A stretch of 37,531 bases of DNA from Methanomassiliicoccaceae archaeon (lineage in GTDB: Archaea > Thermoplasmatota > Thermoplasmata > Methanomassiliicoccales > Methanomethylophilaceae). The DNA lies in NCBI GenBank assembly GCA_003557905.1, contig PWNH01000102.1:1-37531 (forward strand), written 5' to 3'. Shown in pieces: positions 1 through 9,244 of this stretch. A program made the position numbers and the translations under genes. Position 1 is the stretch's first letter, and each line of letters opens with the position of its first letter. The notes under the pieces are model-generated. The model ran no database searches. It was not told the origin of the DNA and worked only from the letters and a program-made list of their open reading frames with translations.

Positions 1-2526
1 GAACAGAGTCTGGCCGATGCCCATGGTAAAATGGTATCCATGTTCGATTCAATTACGGATCCGATATATGTCTCTGATATGGATGACCATGAGATACTCT
101 ATGCCAACAAGGCGTTGCTGAATCTATTCGACCAAGACATAACTGGCAGGAAGTGTTATGAGGTCCTTCAAGGGAAGGAGTCGCCCTGTGACTTCTGTAC
201 CAATCCGATCATCCGTGAAGAGTCCAACAGACCTCACATATGGGAACACCACAACACGAATCTCGACCATTATTACCGGGTCATCGACAATGTCGTCAAA
301 TGGCCTGACGGGCGCGATGTCCGTTTCGAGATGACCTTTGACATAACTGATATGAAGATCGCTGAAATGAAGGCCGAGGAAACGGGAAGAAGGTTCAAGG
401 CCATTCTGAATACGATCCCAGATACGCTGTTCACCATCGACAGGGATGGCATAATTACCGATTTCAAACCTCGGTCTGCAAGTGTCGGTACCTTGACCAG
501 GGAGGATGCTAAGGGATCGGATATCAGAAGATTGTTGGGTGCTGAGCATTCCTCCATCATCCTAAAAACCATGCAGAAGGCATTCGATTCGGGAATGGTT
601 GAGACCTGCCACTACAGTTCAGAGGACGAAAGCGGGCCGGTACATTATACTGCGAGACTGACCCGGTTGGATGATGATGAGGTGTTGGCCGTCATCAGCG
701 ATGTCACAGCAATGAGACGAACGATTGAAAAACTGAAAGAAAGCGAGAATCTGCATCGCGCCCTCTTCGATAACTCCCCTGTCGCGGTAAAGGTCCATGA
801 GCTCCATAATCTCGACGTCGTCTATGCGAACCCCCAAGCTTTGGAGTACCTTGGTTTTGAAAAACCATCAGACCTTGTGGCGGATGGAATGCCCTGGGCG
901 CCCTCACCGTTCTCAAAGGAGGAGGCCATGGAGAAGGTCCTAGAACTCCTTGTGAAGAAAAACATCGAATTCGACTGGTTGACGGCCAGAAAGGATGGGA
1001 GTACATTCTGGGAACGTATCAACCTCGTTGTTCTGCCGTATGAGGGTAGGATGAGGCTGTTGAACTTCTCCTCTGACATCACGGCGACCAAGGAGTCTTT
1101 CGATGAGTTGTTCAGGTCTCAGGAGCGGTACCGGGCATTGATATCCTCCTCCAACACCGGCGCTTGGGAATACGACAATTTGAACGATGTGCTGTGGACG
1201 AGTGACGAGTATTTCACCATGCTGGGCCATGATCCCAAGGATTTCTGTGAGGATGGCGGCAGGAACGCTCGTTGGTTGGACCTCATCCATCCGGAGGAAC
1301 GTGGTTCCGCGGACAGTGTATTCCGCGATTATTTCAATGATCCGGGCGACAGGACTTATGAGAACGTGTTCCGTCTGCAACGAAAGGACGGGTCCTGGTC
1401 TTGGATATTGTCACGCGGCAAGGCCCTGAAAGACAACGCCGGCGATTACACCGGTATTGTCGTTGGAACCCATATAGACATCACGCCTTTGAGGGAAATG
1501 GAGGAAAAACTCAAGGAAAGTAACCATAGGTACCGTACTCTGGCCAACATAGGTAAGGCCCTCGTTTACACCACTGACCCTGAGGGGAATCTCACATTCG
1601 TCAATGATGTTGTGAACGATTTCACTGGTATATCCCTCAAACAACGCCTTCAAGAAGGGTGGATGGAGCTGATACATCCTGAGGAACGCGAAATAATGCG
1701 GGTACGATTTGAGTCCGGTATCTCCTCCCGGGATCCTTACACAATAAAATACCGGTTGAAGAGGTTCGACGGCTCTTATCGCTGGATGATCGACGAGGGC
1801 GTACCCCGCTTTGACTCTGATGGGGGTTACATAGGTTACATCGGACATTGCATGGATGTCGATGACATCATCGGTTTGGAAAAAACCCTCAATCTGATGA
1901 ATGAGAAACTGAAACTGATGTCCAGCGTTACACGCCATGACATTCTGAACCAGCTGGTGGTGTTATCCGGTTTCATAGAACTCTCCCGTGATTCGGTATG
2001 CAGCGATGATGTTCTTTACAATCTGAACATGATGGAGAAGGCTGTTAACGCCATTCAGAATCTGATAGAATTCACGCGTGACTATGAGGCGTTGGGGGAA
2101 AGGGAAGCGGAGTGGCAACCATTCTGTGCAATGATCGAAACCTCTGGAAAAATTGCTGTTGAGGCTGTCGATGATATGCAAGGGTTGGAGATCCTCGGAG
2201 ACCCGTTGTTGCATAGGGCAGTTCACAACCTCATCGACAACGCCATGAGACATGGGGTGGAGGCCACCAGGGTGGTATTCGACCAAAGGATGACTGATGA
2301 AGGCTCACTGATAATAGGCATCGAGGACGATGGCATCGGAATACTTCCGGAGGATAAGGAAAGGATATTCCTGAAGGGATATGGTAGGAACCACGGAATG
2401 GGGTTGTTCCTGATACGCCAGATCCTTTCCATAACCGGCATGACGATAGAAGAGGTGGGTGAATACGGTAACGGAGCCAGGTTCGAGATCACCGTGCCGT
2501 TCGAGTCCTACAGATTCAGAATATGA
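1..2526 (+). CDS. Multi-PAS sensor histidine kinase, 5' end cut off by the window
   Basis: The frame is open from base 1, so the N-terminus lies outside the window; the first ATG inside it is at 31. Numbering from that ATG, five PAS-like units follow each other (about residues 4-110, 120-230, 240-355, 365-490 and 500-615). The first carries a C-x(n)-C-x2-C cluster (CYEV...SPCDFC) that could bind a ligand or metal. The transmitter has an RHDILNQL H-box with the phospho-accepting His at 636, an N-box (HNLIDNAMRHG) and G-boxes (EDDGIGI, HGMGLFL). This H-box is typical of soluble archaeal PAS kinases. No membrane segment is visible in this part, so sensing is probably cytoplasmic. The signal and partner are unknown. 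A response-regulator start lies at the other end of the window, but nothing here links the two. Confidence 0.93.
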   Translation, partial: EQSLADAHGKMVSMFDSITDPIYVSDMDDHEILYANKALLNLFDQDITGRKCYEVLQGKESPCDFCTNPIIREESNRPHIWEHHNTNLDHYYRVIDNVVKWPDGRDVRFEMTFDITDMKIAEMKAEETGRRFKAILNTIPDTLFTIDRDGIITDFKPRSASVGTLTREDAKGSDIRRLLGAEHSSIILKTMQKAFDSGMVETCHYSSEDESGPVHYTARLTRLDDDEVLAVISDVTAMRRTIEKLKESENLHRALFDNSPVAVKVHELHNLDVVYANPQALEYLGFEKPSDLVADGMPWAPSPFSKEEAMEKVLELLVKKNIEFDWLTARKDGSTFWERINLVVLPYEGRMRLLNFSSDITATKESFDELFRSQERYRALISSSNTGAWEYDNLNDVLWTSDEYFTMLGHDPKDFCEDGGRNARWLDLIHPEERGSADSVFRDYFNDPGDRTYENVFRLQRKDGSWSWILSRGKALKDNAGDYTGIVVGTHIDITPLREMEEKLKESNHRYRTLANIGKALVYTTDPEGNLTFVNDVVNDFTGISLKQRLQEGWMELIHPEEREIMRVRFESGISSRDPYTIKYRLKRFDGSYRWMIDEGVPRFDSDGGYIGYIGHCMDVDDIIGLEKTLNLMNEKLKLMSSVTRHDILNQLVVLSGFIELSRDSVCSDDVLYNLNMMEKAVNAIQNLIEFTRDYEALGEREAEWQPFCAMIETSGKIAVEAVDDMQGLEILGDPLLHRAVHNLIDNAMRHGVEATRVVFDQRMTDEGSLIIGIEDDGIGILPEDKERIFLKGYGRNHGMGLFLIRQILSITGMTIEEVGEYGNGARFEITVPFESYRFRI

Positions 2527-2630
2527 ACGGACATGGCACCAATATTGCATAACGTGTTATAGAGGGCCTTACCATCATATCAATGTCATACCACGATGGT
2601 TGTCAATACTGTCGCCAACGGACGAAACCT

Positions 2631-2638
2631 TTTATTAA
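2631..2638 (+). promoter_or_regulatory. TATA box for the marC-like gene
   Basis: TTTATTAA lies about 26 bp upstream of the GTG at 2660. This spacing puts transcription start at or next to the start codon, so the mRNA is probably leaderless. It is one of the clearest examples of a pattern repeated across the window. Confidence 0.55.
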
Positions 2639-2659
2639 GATGCCCTCATCGTCGATTAA

Positions 2660-3334
2660 GTGGCTTTGAACATGTTTGATATGGCGATTATGCCTACGAT
2701 GGGACCAGCAGAGTACATGCTGTTCTTCATAACACTATTGACTCTGTTCAGTCCGCCTGCCGCGATAGCAGCTTTCGCCACCATAACGGAGAGGTTCCCA
2801 CAGGATATCCAGAGGAAGGTCGCTAAACGGGTGGCCCGCAATTACATAATCGTCATGTTCATATCCATAACCATCGGTGAATACATCCTCTTATTGTTGG
2901 GTATCACCACCCCTGCCCTCATGATAACCGGTGGCATCGCAGTATTCATCGCCGGAATCCCCATGATGACATATGGACAGAAATTGAACGTTGTCGTCAA
3001 AGAGGATGATTATCAATCTGTTCCGCGTTCCGAGTGGGAGCAGGTTGTTTCAGTTCCGATGACCTTCCCGATGGCGGTGGGGGGTGCTACCGTTGCCATC
3101 GCCATATCCACATCCAGTCAGACCAACGCCCTTCTTGATTATGTGGTCTTAGGAGGGATCGTACTGTTAATGGCCTTCATCATTTATCTGATAACGATGG
3201 CAGCCTCATCCCTGGCAAAAAGATTGGGGGGCAGTATAGACATTCTTACGCGTGTATCAGGCATAATCATCGTCGCCATAGCGATCCAGATTCTCGCCAG
3301 TGGGATATCCGGTCTCATCAGCATATACGGCTGA
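2660..3334 (+). CDS. MarC family integral membrane protein
   Basis: A 224-aa very hydrophobic protein with about six predicted membrane segments. The N-terminal part (FFITLLTLFSPPAAIAAFATI) and the first-half loop with charged residues followed by a Gly-rich helix (MITGGIAVFIAGIPMM) match the MarC/UPF0056 family, whose transport role is still unclear; the old link to multiple antibiotic resistance was withdrawn. Length is normal for the family. The start is GTG at 2660, placed by the TATA box at 2631-2638; ATG at 2672 is the alternative. It stands alone between the kinase and a hypothetical gene on the same strand. Confidence 0.85.
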   Translation: MALNMFDMAIMPTMGPAEYMLFFITLLTLFSPPAAIAAFATITERFPQDIQRKVAKRVARNYIIVMFISITIGEYILLLLGITTPALMITGGIAVFIAGIPMMTYGQKLNVVVKEDDYQSVPRSEWEQVVSVPMTFPMAVGGATVAIAISTSSQTNALLDYVVLGGIVLLMAFIIYLITMAASSLAKRLGGSIDILTRVSGIIIVAIAIQILASGISGLISIYG

Positions 3335-3468
3335 ACAGATGATTTCGATCGACGTTGTCGTTTCAAATCCCCTTTGTCTATCGCGATCATGCCAACCATC
3401 TGATCATCCCAACCCTGTTTAGCAAAAGTGTTTTAAGCCTTGTTAACCAAGTTGGTATAGGTGTTCGT

Positions 3469-4023
3469 ATGTCCCCTGTGTGTGACAGGACTATCGAAGA
3501 GGTTCATGATATCGTTGGTCGCTTTGTTTACGACAAGTACCACGGGAAGGACCGCCTCGTCGTCAAGGTAAAAGGGATGGGGTCCATCGGCGACTCCGGT
3601 CCTTTCGCCTTCTACAGTGATGTTGGCAACCGCATAGGTTATCGATACTCCGAACCGGACATCGTTCTCATAAGGGATGGAGAGGTACGCACCGTCATTG
3701 AGATCGACTCCATTCATCTGAAACCTGAAGCCTATGTTGGCAAAGCGATCATGCCCATAATATCCAAGAAGATGGTGCGCGGAGACGATGAGATACCAAT
3801 TGCAGAGAATGTCAAGGTGGTGCAGCTGGTATGTTATCACGGTCACCCCGGTGACGATGTCCATGAGATGGAACTCAGACTGCGGCAGATATCCGAAGAC
3901 ATATCCATGCTCTTCCGGAACACCGGCAGGGGATGCACATATTCACTCGTCATCCCAATGAGGAAATCCGACGACACGGTGGAAGCGGTCCTGAGCAAAT
4001 ATCTTGATGACAAGGTATGGTGA
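3469..4023 (+). CDS. Hypothetical protein, possible PD-(D/E)XK-like fold
   Basis: A 184-aa protein I do not recognise. The open frame extends upstream to 3355, but the ATG at 3469 fits a TATA-like TTTTAAG at 3431-3437 and starts where the sequence becomes protein-like. The middle reads EPDIVLIRDGEVRTVIEID followed by a Lys-containing helix (AYVGKAI). That spacing resembles the PD...(D/E)-x-(D/E/K) core of restriction-type nucleases, but the last catalytic Lys is not in the usual place. Other parts alternate beta-rich and helical stretches, with no membrane segment. The nuclease idea is inference only. It could equally be a non-catalytic member of that fold or something unrelated. Confidence 0.6.
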   Translation: MSPVCDRTIEEVHDIVGRFVYDKYHGKDRLVVKVKGMGSIGDSGPFAFYSDVGNRIGYRYSEPDIVLIRDGEVRTVIEIDSIHLKPEAYVGKAIMPIISKKMVRGDDEIPIAENVKVVQLVCYHGHPGDDVHEMELRLRQISEDISMLFRNTGRGCTYSLVIPMRKSDDTVEAVLSKYLDDKVW

Positions 4024-4089
4024 TCGGGCAATCTAAGCCGGTCATCACCAAAAACTATTTATGTACATTATTATTCGGCGGAAATCTAT

Positions 4090-4104
4090 TAGACCATCGG
4101 TCTA
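4090..4104. promoter_or_regulatory. Palindromic TetR-type operator
   Basis: TAGACC-ATC-GGTCTA is a perfect 6-bp inverted repeat around a 3-bp spacer, with further partial symmetry outside (ATTAGACC / GGTCTAGTAAT). It lies just downstream of TATA-like sequences (CTATTTATG 4055-4063 and ATTATTATT 4068-4076) and 18 bp before the TetR start codon. A repressor bound here would overlap the transcription start. GACC/GGTC half-sites are common for TetR-family proteins, so autoregulation of the tetR-exporter operon is the natural reading. Confidence 0.7.
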
Positions 4105-4122
4105 GTAATCATGTGATCGGAA

Positions 4123-4701
4123 ATGACGGAAAGATTCTCAGCGACTAAGGAACACATCCTGGCGCGGGCGACCGAACTATTCATGGAGAAGGGGTACGGT
4201 GCAACGACCGTTAACGAGATACTCCTGGCATCGGACATCGCAAAAGGAACGTTCTATCATCATTTCTCCTCCAAGGAGGACCTCCTCTCCGAGGTGGCCG
4301 ACAGGATCAAGGAGAAATTCATGAGCATCCTCGATTCCGTTGCAGCTGACCCAGGATTGTGTGCCGATGAGAAGTTCGCTTTGATCGGGAAGGGCATAGC
4401 CGATGTTGAGGAGACACATTGGATACACCGTGAGCTGCACCAAGGGGATGTGGAACCGGCGCTTCTTTTCAATGTGCTCCGACAGAGTTTCGAGGAGGCC
4501 CTCCCAAAATATGCGATGATAATGGAGCAGGGGATGGAAGACGGCACCGTGAGGACCCCATATCCATTCACAGCCTCCATCCTCCTTCTCATCCTTAACA
4601 TAATCTCATTGCATATGGATGATGGCTCAATCCATGAATTGACCCATTTCCGTAAGGCACTGTTGCGATACACTGACGATTCAATTCAAAAGGAAGATTA
4701 A
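4123..4701 (+). CDS. TetR/AcrR family transcriptional regulator
   Basis: A 192-aa protein with a classic TetR N-terminal helix-turn-helix at about residues 8-55 (ARATELFMEKGYGATTVNEIL...AKGTFYHHFSSKEDLL). The C-terminal two thirds is the variable ligand-binding and dimerisation domain, so the ligand cannot be read from sequence. It is followed after 2 bp by the RND-type exporter and preceded by a palindromic operator at 4090-4104. It therefore probably represses itself and the exporter until a substrate of the pump binds. The ATG at 4123 is the only sensible start. Confidence 0.93.
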   Translation: MTERFSATKEHILARATELFMEKGYGATTVNEILLASDIAKGTFYHHFSSKEDLLSEVADRIKEKFMSILDSVAADPGLCADEKFALIGKGIADVEETHWIHRELHQGDVEPALLFNVLRQSFEEALPKYAMIMEQGMEDGTVRTPYPFTASILLLILNIISLHMDDGSIHELTHFRKALLRYTDDSIQKED

Positions 4702-4703
4702 AA

Positions 4704-7199
4704 ATGAAAACGATGGAGAGATTGGGAAGACGCATAGCATCACGCCCTTGGCTATGCATAATGGTGGTCCTGATGATCACCGTAGTGGCGTTCGGTGCGA
4801 TTTCCACCAACGGTATAAGTTTCGACCTCGACGAGGACGACATGGCGCCTCAGACCGACGCCTACGATGCTGACAAGTTGCTCCGGGACGTGTTCCGTTT
4901 CGAGATGCAGTCATTCAGTCTCGTACGTTCCGACAACGCGTTGAGCAAGGAGACTTTCATAGCCGCAGTCGAGTACGAGAAGGCACTGTTCAATGACCCC
5001 GTGATCAACACATATCTGTTGAATCCCAATGTGAGCTCGGTCAGCTTCGTCAACCCTTACACTGCGTTGATGACGGTCATTGCAAACTCCACAGACTACG
5101 ATGCTCAACTGACCACACTTGAATCGATGTCCGTTTCCGAACTGAGGGATAATGTGTCCTTCTATCTCAGCCTTCCACAGTTTTCCAGTTTGAAAGGACT
5201 CTTCACAACAGACCTCGATGTGAACGAGACCACAGCCAAGGGTGCGATGATCGTCATCGTACTGAACCGGAACAACATATTGAACAATGATTCACTGGAC
5301 ATGCTGGTCTACGAGGAGAACGCAGTGGCCATCGCCGCCAACATAACCTCTGAGTTCATGACCGGGTCCAACAAGATCCAGGCCTTCGATGAGTACACCA
5401 TCATAATGAGTATGGCCGATGTCGCGGACAGCGATCTCGGCACACTCTTCCCGCTGGCACTGCTCCTGATGGTCGCCCTATTGTTGCTGATGTACCGTGA
5501 TTTCGTGGATATGATCGTTGCCATCCTCTGTCTCATATTCGCCATCATATGGACCTTCGGTGCCGCTGTGATATTCGATATCGGTGTGAGCACCATCTCC
5601 ATCGCGGTTCCCATACTGGTGTTGGGCCTAGGTATCGATTACGCGCTACATCTCGTGTTCAGGTACCGTGACGAGCGAGGGGACGGGGTGGATAACGAGG
5701 AGGCCTGCTCCAATGCTGTGGGCTCTGTCGGTGAGGCCCTGCTCCTGGCCACCATAACCACAATGATCGCGTTCCTGTCCAATATCAGCTCATCTATGAG
5801 CATGATTGCTGATTTCGGACTGTTGTCAGCCATCGGGATCCTTTGCAGTTTCATCATAATGATACTTGTCATCCCTTCGGCACAGTCCATAAGGGACCGC
5901 AGGGCATTGAACAAGGGAATCCCCAAGGCAAGAATCAAGCGTTATTCGAAGAGGAGCGTTGTGAGCAATGACTCCATCGGCCGCATAGCCATGATAGGAG
6001 GCAGGCTGGCCATAACCAAACCCTTGGTGGTACTCATCGCTGGAGCCTTGACCCTCGGCGGTTTCGGATACGCCGCGGCGAACGTCTCCTATCAGTTCGA
6101 TGTGTTCGACTTCCTGCCCGAGGAGAGTGATGCATATGACATGCTGACCTTCCTGTTCGATGAGTTCGCTGAGACCGGACAGTTCACCGCTGAGGTCCTG
6201 GTCTACGGTAATGCCACCGACCCTGATGTGATAAGAGGCATCGAGGGTTCTGTGGATAACATGAAGGACGCCAGGCATGTGACGTTGAACAACGGGGATG
6301 TGAACGCGATGCACATAGGTTCAGTGTTGTTCAGTATCTATTCTGAGAGTGACAACGCCACCTACAACGACACCTATGCCCTGTTCTTCGACACCGAAGA
6401 CGGCAGCATCCTCAACGGCACCACACAGGGCAACGTCACGGAGTTGGTAGGGATCCTGATGATGATGGACGATGATGTCATAAGTCTGAAGCTCGCCAAT
6501 GTAATCGGCGTCGCACCCAATGGCGACCCCATAACCCGCATTCAGATACCCATACAGGACGGGCTTTCCGACCCTCAGGCCCTGGCTCTGCGTGATGACC
6601 TCAACACTGCCTTGATACCGTTGAAGGATGCCGGTTTTGAAGCCGTCCCGACCGGTAACGTGATCGCCAACGCGGTGATAATGGATGAGATGCAAAGGGA
6701 TCAGATGACATCGTTGTTGATCACTCTTGCATTCACCCTGGTGATATTGACCGTGGCGATGTTCCACCTGACCCGTTCATTGGTGTTGGGCACTCTCGCC
6801 ACCCTGCCCACCATGTTGTCGGTGGTCATGGTGTGGGGCTCGATGTACCTCATGGACATATCGCTTAACGTGATGACCCTCACCATTGCGGCTTTGACCG
6901 TGGGTATAGGGGTCACATACGGCATCCATATAGTCCACCGTTTCGCCAGCGAGATGGCCAGGGGCTTCAGTGCCGAGGACGCTGTCATGATCACCACCGG
7001 CGCCACCGGAAGGGGCGTTCTAGGTGCGGCGCTCACGACAGCGGTTGGTTTCGGTGTGCTCATGTTCTCGAGCATGGTGCCCATGGCACAGTTCGGGATG
7101 ATAACGGCCATGGCGATAGCCTACGCGTACATCGGCGCCACTGTGGCGCTGCCCACGCTACTGGTGATATGGGGCAGGCATGTAAGGAGGACTGCCTGA
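4704..7199 (+). CDS. MMPL/RND superfamily exporter
   Basis: An 831-aa membrane protein with the two-fold repeat of the RND superfamily. Each half has one N-terminal membrane helix (about residues 12-32 and 435-455), a large external domain and a block of five helices (about 245-395 and 670-825). Both blocks contain the sterol-sensing/MMPL-like signature (GLGIDYALHLVFRYRDE in the first, GIGVTYGIHIVHRF in the second). Archaeal members are predicted to export hydrophobic compounds or lipids using the ion gradient. The Asp in the first-half motif is replaced by Thr in the second (GIGVTYG), so the two halves may not both carry protons. It is the second gene of a tetR operon; the stop of tetR and this ATG are 2 bp apart. 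Confidence 0.9.
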   Translation: MKTMERLGRRIASRPWLCIMVVLMITVVAFGAISTNGISFDLDEDDMAPQTDAYDADKLLRDVFRFEMQSFSLVRSDNALSKETFIAAVEYEKALFNDPVINTYLLNPNVSSVSFVNPYTALMTVIANSTDYDAQLTTLESMSVSELRDNVSFYLSLPQFSSLKGLFTTDLDVNETTAKGAMIVIVLNRNNILNNDSLDMLVYEENAVAIAANITSEFMTGSNKIQAFDEYTIIMSMADVADSDLGTLFPLALLLMVALLLLMYRDFVDMIVAILCLIFAIIWTFGAAVIFDIGVSTISIAVPILVLGLGIDYALHLVFRYRDERGDGVDNEEACSNAVGSVGEALLLATITTMIAFLSNISSSMSMIADFGLLSAIGILCSFIIMILVIPSAQSIRDRRALNKGIPKARIKRYSKRSVVSNDSIGRIAMIGGRLAITKPLVVLIAGALTLGGFGYAAANVSYQFDVFDFLPEESDAYDMLTFLFDEFAETGQFTAEVLVYGNATDPDVIRGIEGSVDNMKDARHVTLNNGDVNAMHIGSVLFSIYSESDNATYNDTYALFFDTEDGSILNGTTQGNVTELVGILMMMDDDVISLKLANVIGVAPNGDPITRIQIPIQDGLSDPQALALRDDLNTALIPLKDAGFEAVPTGNVIANAVIMDEMQRDQMTSLLITLAFTLVILTVAMFHLTRSLVLGTLATLPTMLSVVMVWGSMYLMDISLNVMTLTIAALTVGIGVTYGIHIVHRFASEMARGFSAEDAVMITTGATGRGVLGAALTTAVGFGVLMFSSMVPMAQFGMITAMAIAYAYIGATVALPTLLVIWGRHVRRTA

Positions 7200-7231
7200 T
7201 AGTCCCAAAAAAACCCTTTACCAAATTTTCC

Positions 7232-8080
7232 TTATGTTCCAATATTCAAGGTGGCGATGTACTCGTACTCCTGATTCGGTGTTTTGAGTCCGGGGTCATC
7301 GAATGTCCATGTCCCATCTTCACCGCAAATGGCCTCCAGGTGGGCCATGGCAATCCCCATGTCGAGATACTGCATATCGAAACCATGGCGTTCTGATGCA
7401 TAGGCGGTTACCCTTTCGATGTAAAGATGTATGCCTTTCTCGAAGACCAATGCCCTCCATGGCTGTTTGTTCTCACCCGATGGTGCCATTCTGACCGATT
7501 CCAGACAATGGTCTATGCAGATGTCCTCAACCTCGGTGAGCGGAGTCGAAAAATCATCTTTGAAGAAAAGTGATTTCCAAGGTAGTCTCGTCCCGCTCTT
7601 CGTCATCCTGCTGGCAACCCAGTCGTACAGTGATGGGCGACTTCTCGGATATCCATAGGCTATGATCGCGGCGATTAACTCTCCCTCTTTTAGCTCGATA
7701 CGGTCGGTGAATGCGGAACGCTTGAAGGAGGACACCATCCAACATGTGCCTATCCCTTCCAGGGTCAGATCGAGGACTATCTGTTCCATTGCATGACCCA
7801 GGTCGATGAGCGGTCTCGGCTTCCTCTTGCATATCCCAATAAGAAAACCCTGTTGTCCAGTAATGAATCCATAACTACCGACTTTGAGACGGTCCCGTTC
7901 CAAGGCGGTGAGGATGATGTGGTCCAATCTCCTTTCGGCCTTGAATGGTCCTTGGGTAGAGTTCATCCTTTCCACCAAGGAATCGAGAAGGCCTCCGTGC
8001 TCTGGAGTGAGGGGTTTGTTTTCAAAAGACCTGACCGAACGCCTACGCTTGATGATATCTAATTTTTCGCCTTCGTTCAA
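7232..8080 (-). CDS. Nitroreductase-fold protein (TM1586-like)
   Basis: A 282-aa protein made of two half-nitroreductase repeats, as in the TM1586 nitroreductase-like family. It begins with the FMN-phosphate-binding style IIKRRRSVRSFENKPL. The middle has the family's hydrophobic core (LGHAMEQIVLDLTLEGIGTCWM), and the second half has ESVRMAPSGENKQPWRALVF and a late DMGIAMAHLEAI helix. Such proteins bind flavin and reduce small organic or nitro compounds with NAD(P)H; the substrate here is unknown. The start is TTG at 8080, supported by a Shine-Dalgarno-like GAGGT about 6 nt upstream; no in-frame ATG or GTG is near. It lies 27 bp downstream of the methyltransferase-like gene on the same strand, probably in one operon. 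Confidence 0.82.
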   Translation of the reverse strand: MNEGEKLDIIKRRRSVRSFENKPLTPEHGGLLDSLVERMNSTQGPFKAERRLDHIILTALERDRLKVGSYGFITGQQGFLIGICKRKPRPLIDLGHAMEQIVLDLTLEGIGTCWMVSSFKRSAFTDRIELKEGELIAAIIAYGYPRSRPSLYDWVASRMTKSGTRLPWKSLFFKDDFSTPLTEVEDICIDHCLESVRMAPSGENKQPWRALVFEKGIHLYIERVTAYASERHGFDMQYLDMGIAMAHLEAICGEDGTWTFDDPGLKTPNQEYEYIATLNIGT

Positions 8081-8107
8081 ATCATTACCTCATTGGATGT
8101 CGTTAAT

Positions 8108-9133
8108 TTATTTTGATAGTATTTCATAATATTGATTAGTAGTACTACCGTTGTTGACGATTTCATGCCAGACCGATACGTTCCCCAGCTGGGTGCTGGG
8201 GGATATGTCGCAGGAGGCGCTGAGTATGAAACGTTCCTGATTCCCCTCTATCGACCCCATGGCATAAATGATGTCGTTAATGGTTTGATCAGGAGTGTCG
8301 TTCAATAGTGAAGAAACTGTGGATATGCCGCCTGATATGCAACAATCGAATGATTCCATTGATTCTTCCAAGGATGGATCGTGTATCGATAGCAAATCCA
8401 ATCCATATGTGCGGATATCAGGCAATAACTGAGTTACATCACCACAATTGTGGAGCATCCTACAACCTTCAACGACATTGAACAGCTCGGAGTTGATTGG
8501 AACCACGTCACTCCTTAATGAAATGGGATCCATCAATGTTGGTGATCCTGTCGATTCACATACCATAATGCCGTCTGCTACGTCATCGTAGAATGCGATG
8601 TATCCCTTCAGCACCTGATTGGTACGCTTCAGGATGTCCCGATAGACATCCCTTTCCAGAATGCTGTCCATCATGAGCTGTTCCAGTCCCCGGAGTTCAG
8701 CGGAAAGTGTGAACACGCCCGGAACCGTGGCGTAAATGAACTTGTCTCCCGCGAGCAGTATGCTGATGGTGTTTTTGTTCGCTACCGCCCTAGGGTCCTC
8801 ATCAGGGCTCACCTCAATCGTTGCATCGGGTTCAGCGGATAGGACATGAGAAACGGTCACCGCCCCCATTCCAGGCCTTATTTCAACGGCACAACCCATG
8901 GCCTCGACCATCGAGAGCCAATCCCACATACCTTCGAATCCGTCAAAACCACAGATATCCGATATCACGGATTGGATATGGGCATTTGTTTCGGGGCTTT
9001 TCATCGTGTCTTGGGGCGTGACGCCCATCATCTCCAGAGCCCAGGTTCCTTGAAAAGGCGGTATTATCGGGACCCGTCCCCCATTCCGCCCTTCAATTGC
9101 GGCAAGCACGGATTCCCTTCCACTGTGAACCAT
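8108..9133 (-). CDS. Uroporphyrinogen decarboxylase/MtaA-type methylcobamide:CoM methyltransferase-like protein
   Basis: A 341-aa protein of the URO-D/MtaA-CmuA superfamily, normal length. The zinc-binding H-x-C...C pattern of methylcobamide:coenzyme M methyltransferases is present as H228-N-C230 (MLHNCGD) and C308 (SASCD). The N-terminus (ESVLAAIEGRNGGRVPIIPPF) is typical of the family. In methylotrophic methanogens such enzymes move a methyl group from a corrinoid protein to coenzyme M. No methyl-substrate:corrinoid methyltransferase or corrinoid protein gene is next to it, so the methyl donor is unknown and another thiol acceptor is possible. A TATA element on this strand at 9155-9168 sits about 27 bp before the ATG, indicating a leaderless mRNA. 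The nitroreductase follows in the same operon. Confidence 0.82.
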   Translation of the reverse strand: MVHSGRESVLAAIEGRNGGRVPIIPPFQGTWALEMMGVTPQDTMKSPETNAHIQSVISDICGFDGFEGMWDWLSMVEAMGCAVEIRPGMGAVTVSHVLSAEPDATIEVSPDEDPRAVANKNTISILLAGDKFIYATVPGVFTLSAELRGLEQLMMDSILERDVYRDILKRTNQVLKGYIAFYDDVADGIMVCESTGSPTLMDPISLRSDVVPINSELFNVVEGCRMLHNCGDVTQLLPDIRTYGLDLLSIHDPSLEESMESFDCCISGGISTVSSLLNDTPDQTINDIIYAMGSIEGNQERFILSASCDISPSTQLGNVSVWHEIVNNGSTTNQYYEILSK

Positions 9134-9154
9134 GTAACTAACGTTTATGGGTCT

Positions 9155-9168
9155 GAATTATATAGAAT
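9155..9168 (-). promoter_or_regulatory. TATA box of the MtaA-like gene
   Basis: The minus strand reads ATTCTATATAATTC, centred about 27 bp upstream of the ATG at 9133. This is a strong archaeal TATA match with leaderless spacing. Confidence 0.6.
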
Positions 9169-9244
9169 TTTTTGATGGACTTCAAAGTGATATCCGTTGA
9201 AACGTTTCATTCATTTTTGACAACGTTTATTTGATAAATCTTTA

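Noticed and set aside
5826-6767. Two minus-strand frames over the MMPL exporter
   Set aside because: Both are antisense to the exporter, have no recognisable motif and have no promoter or ribosome site.
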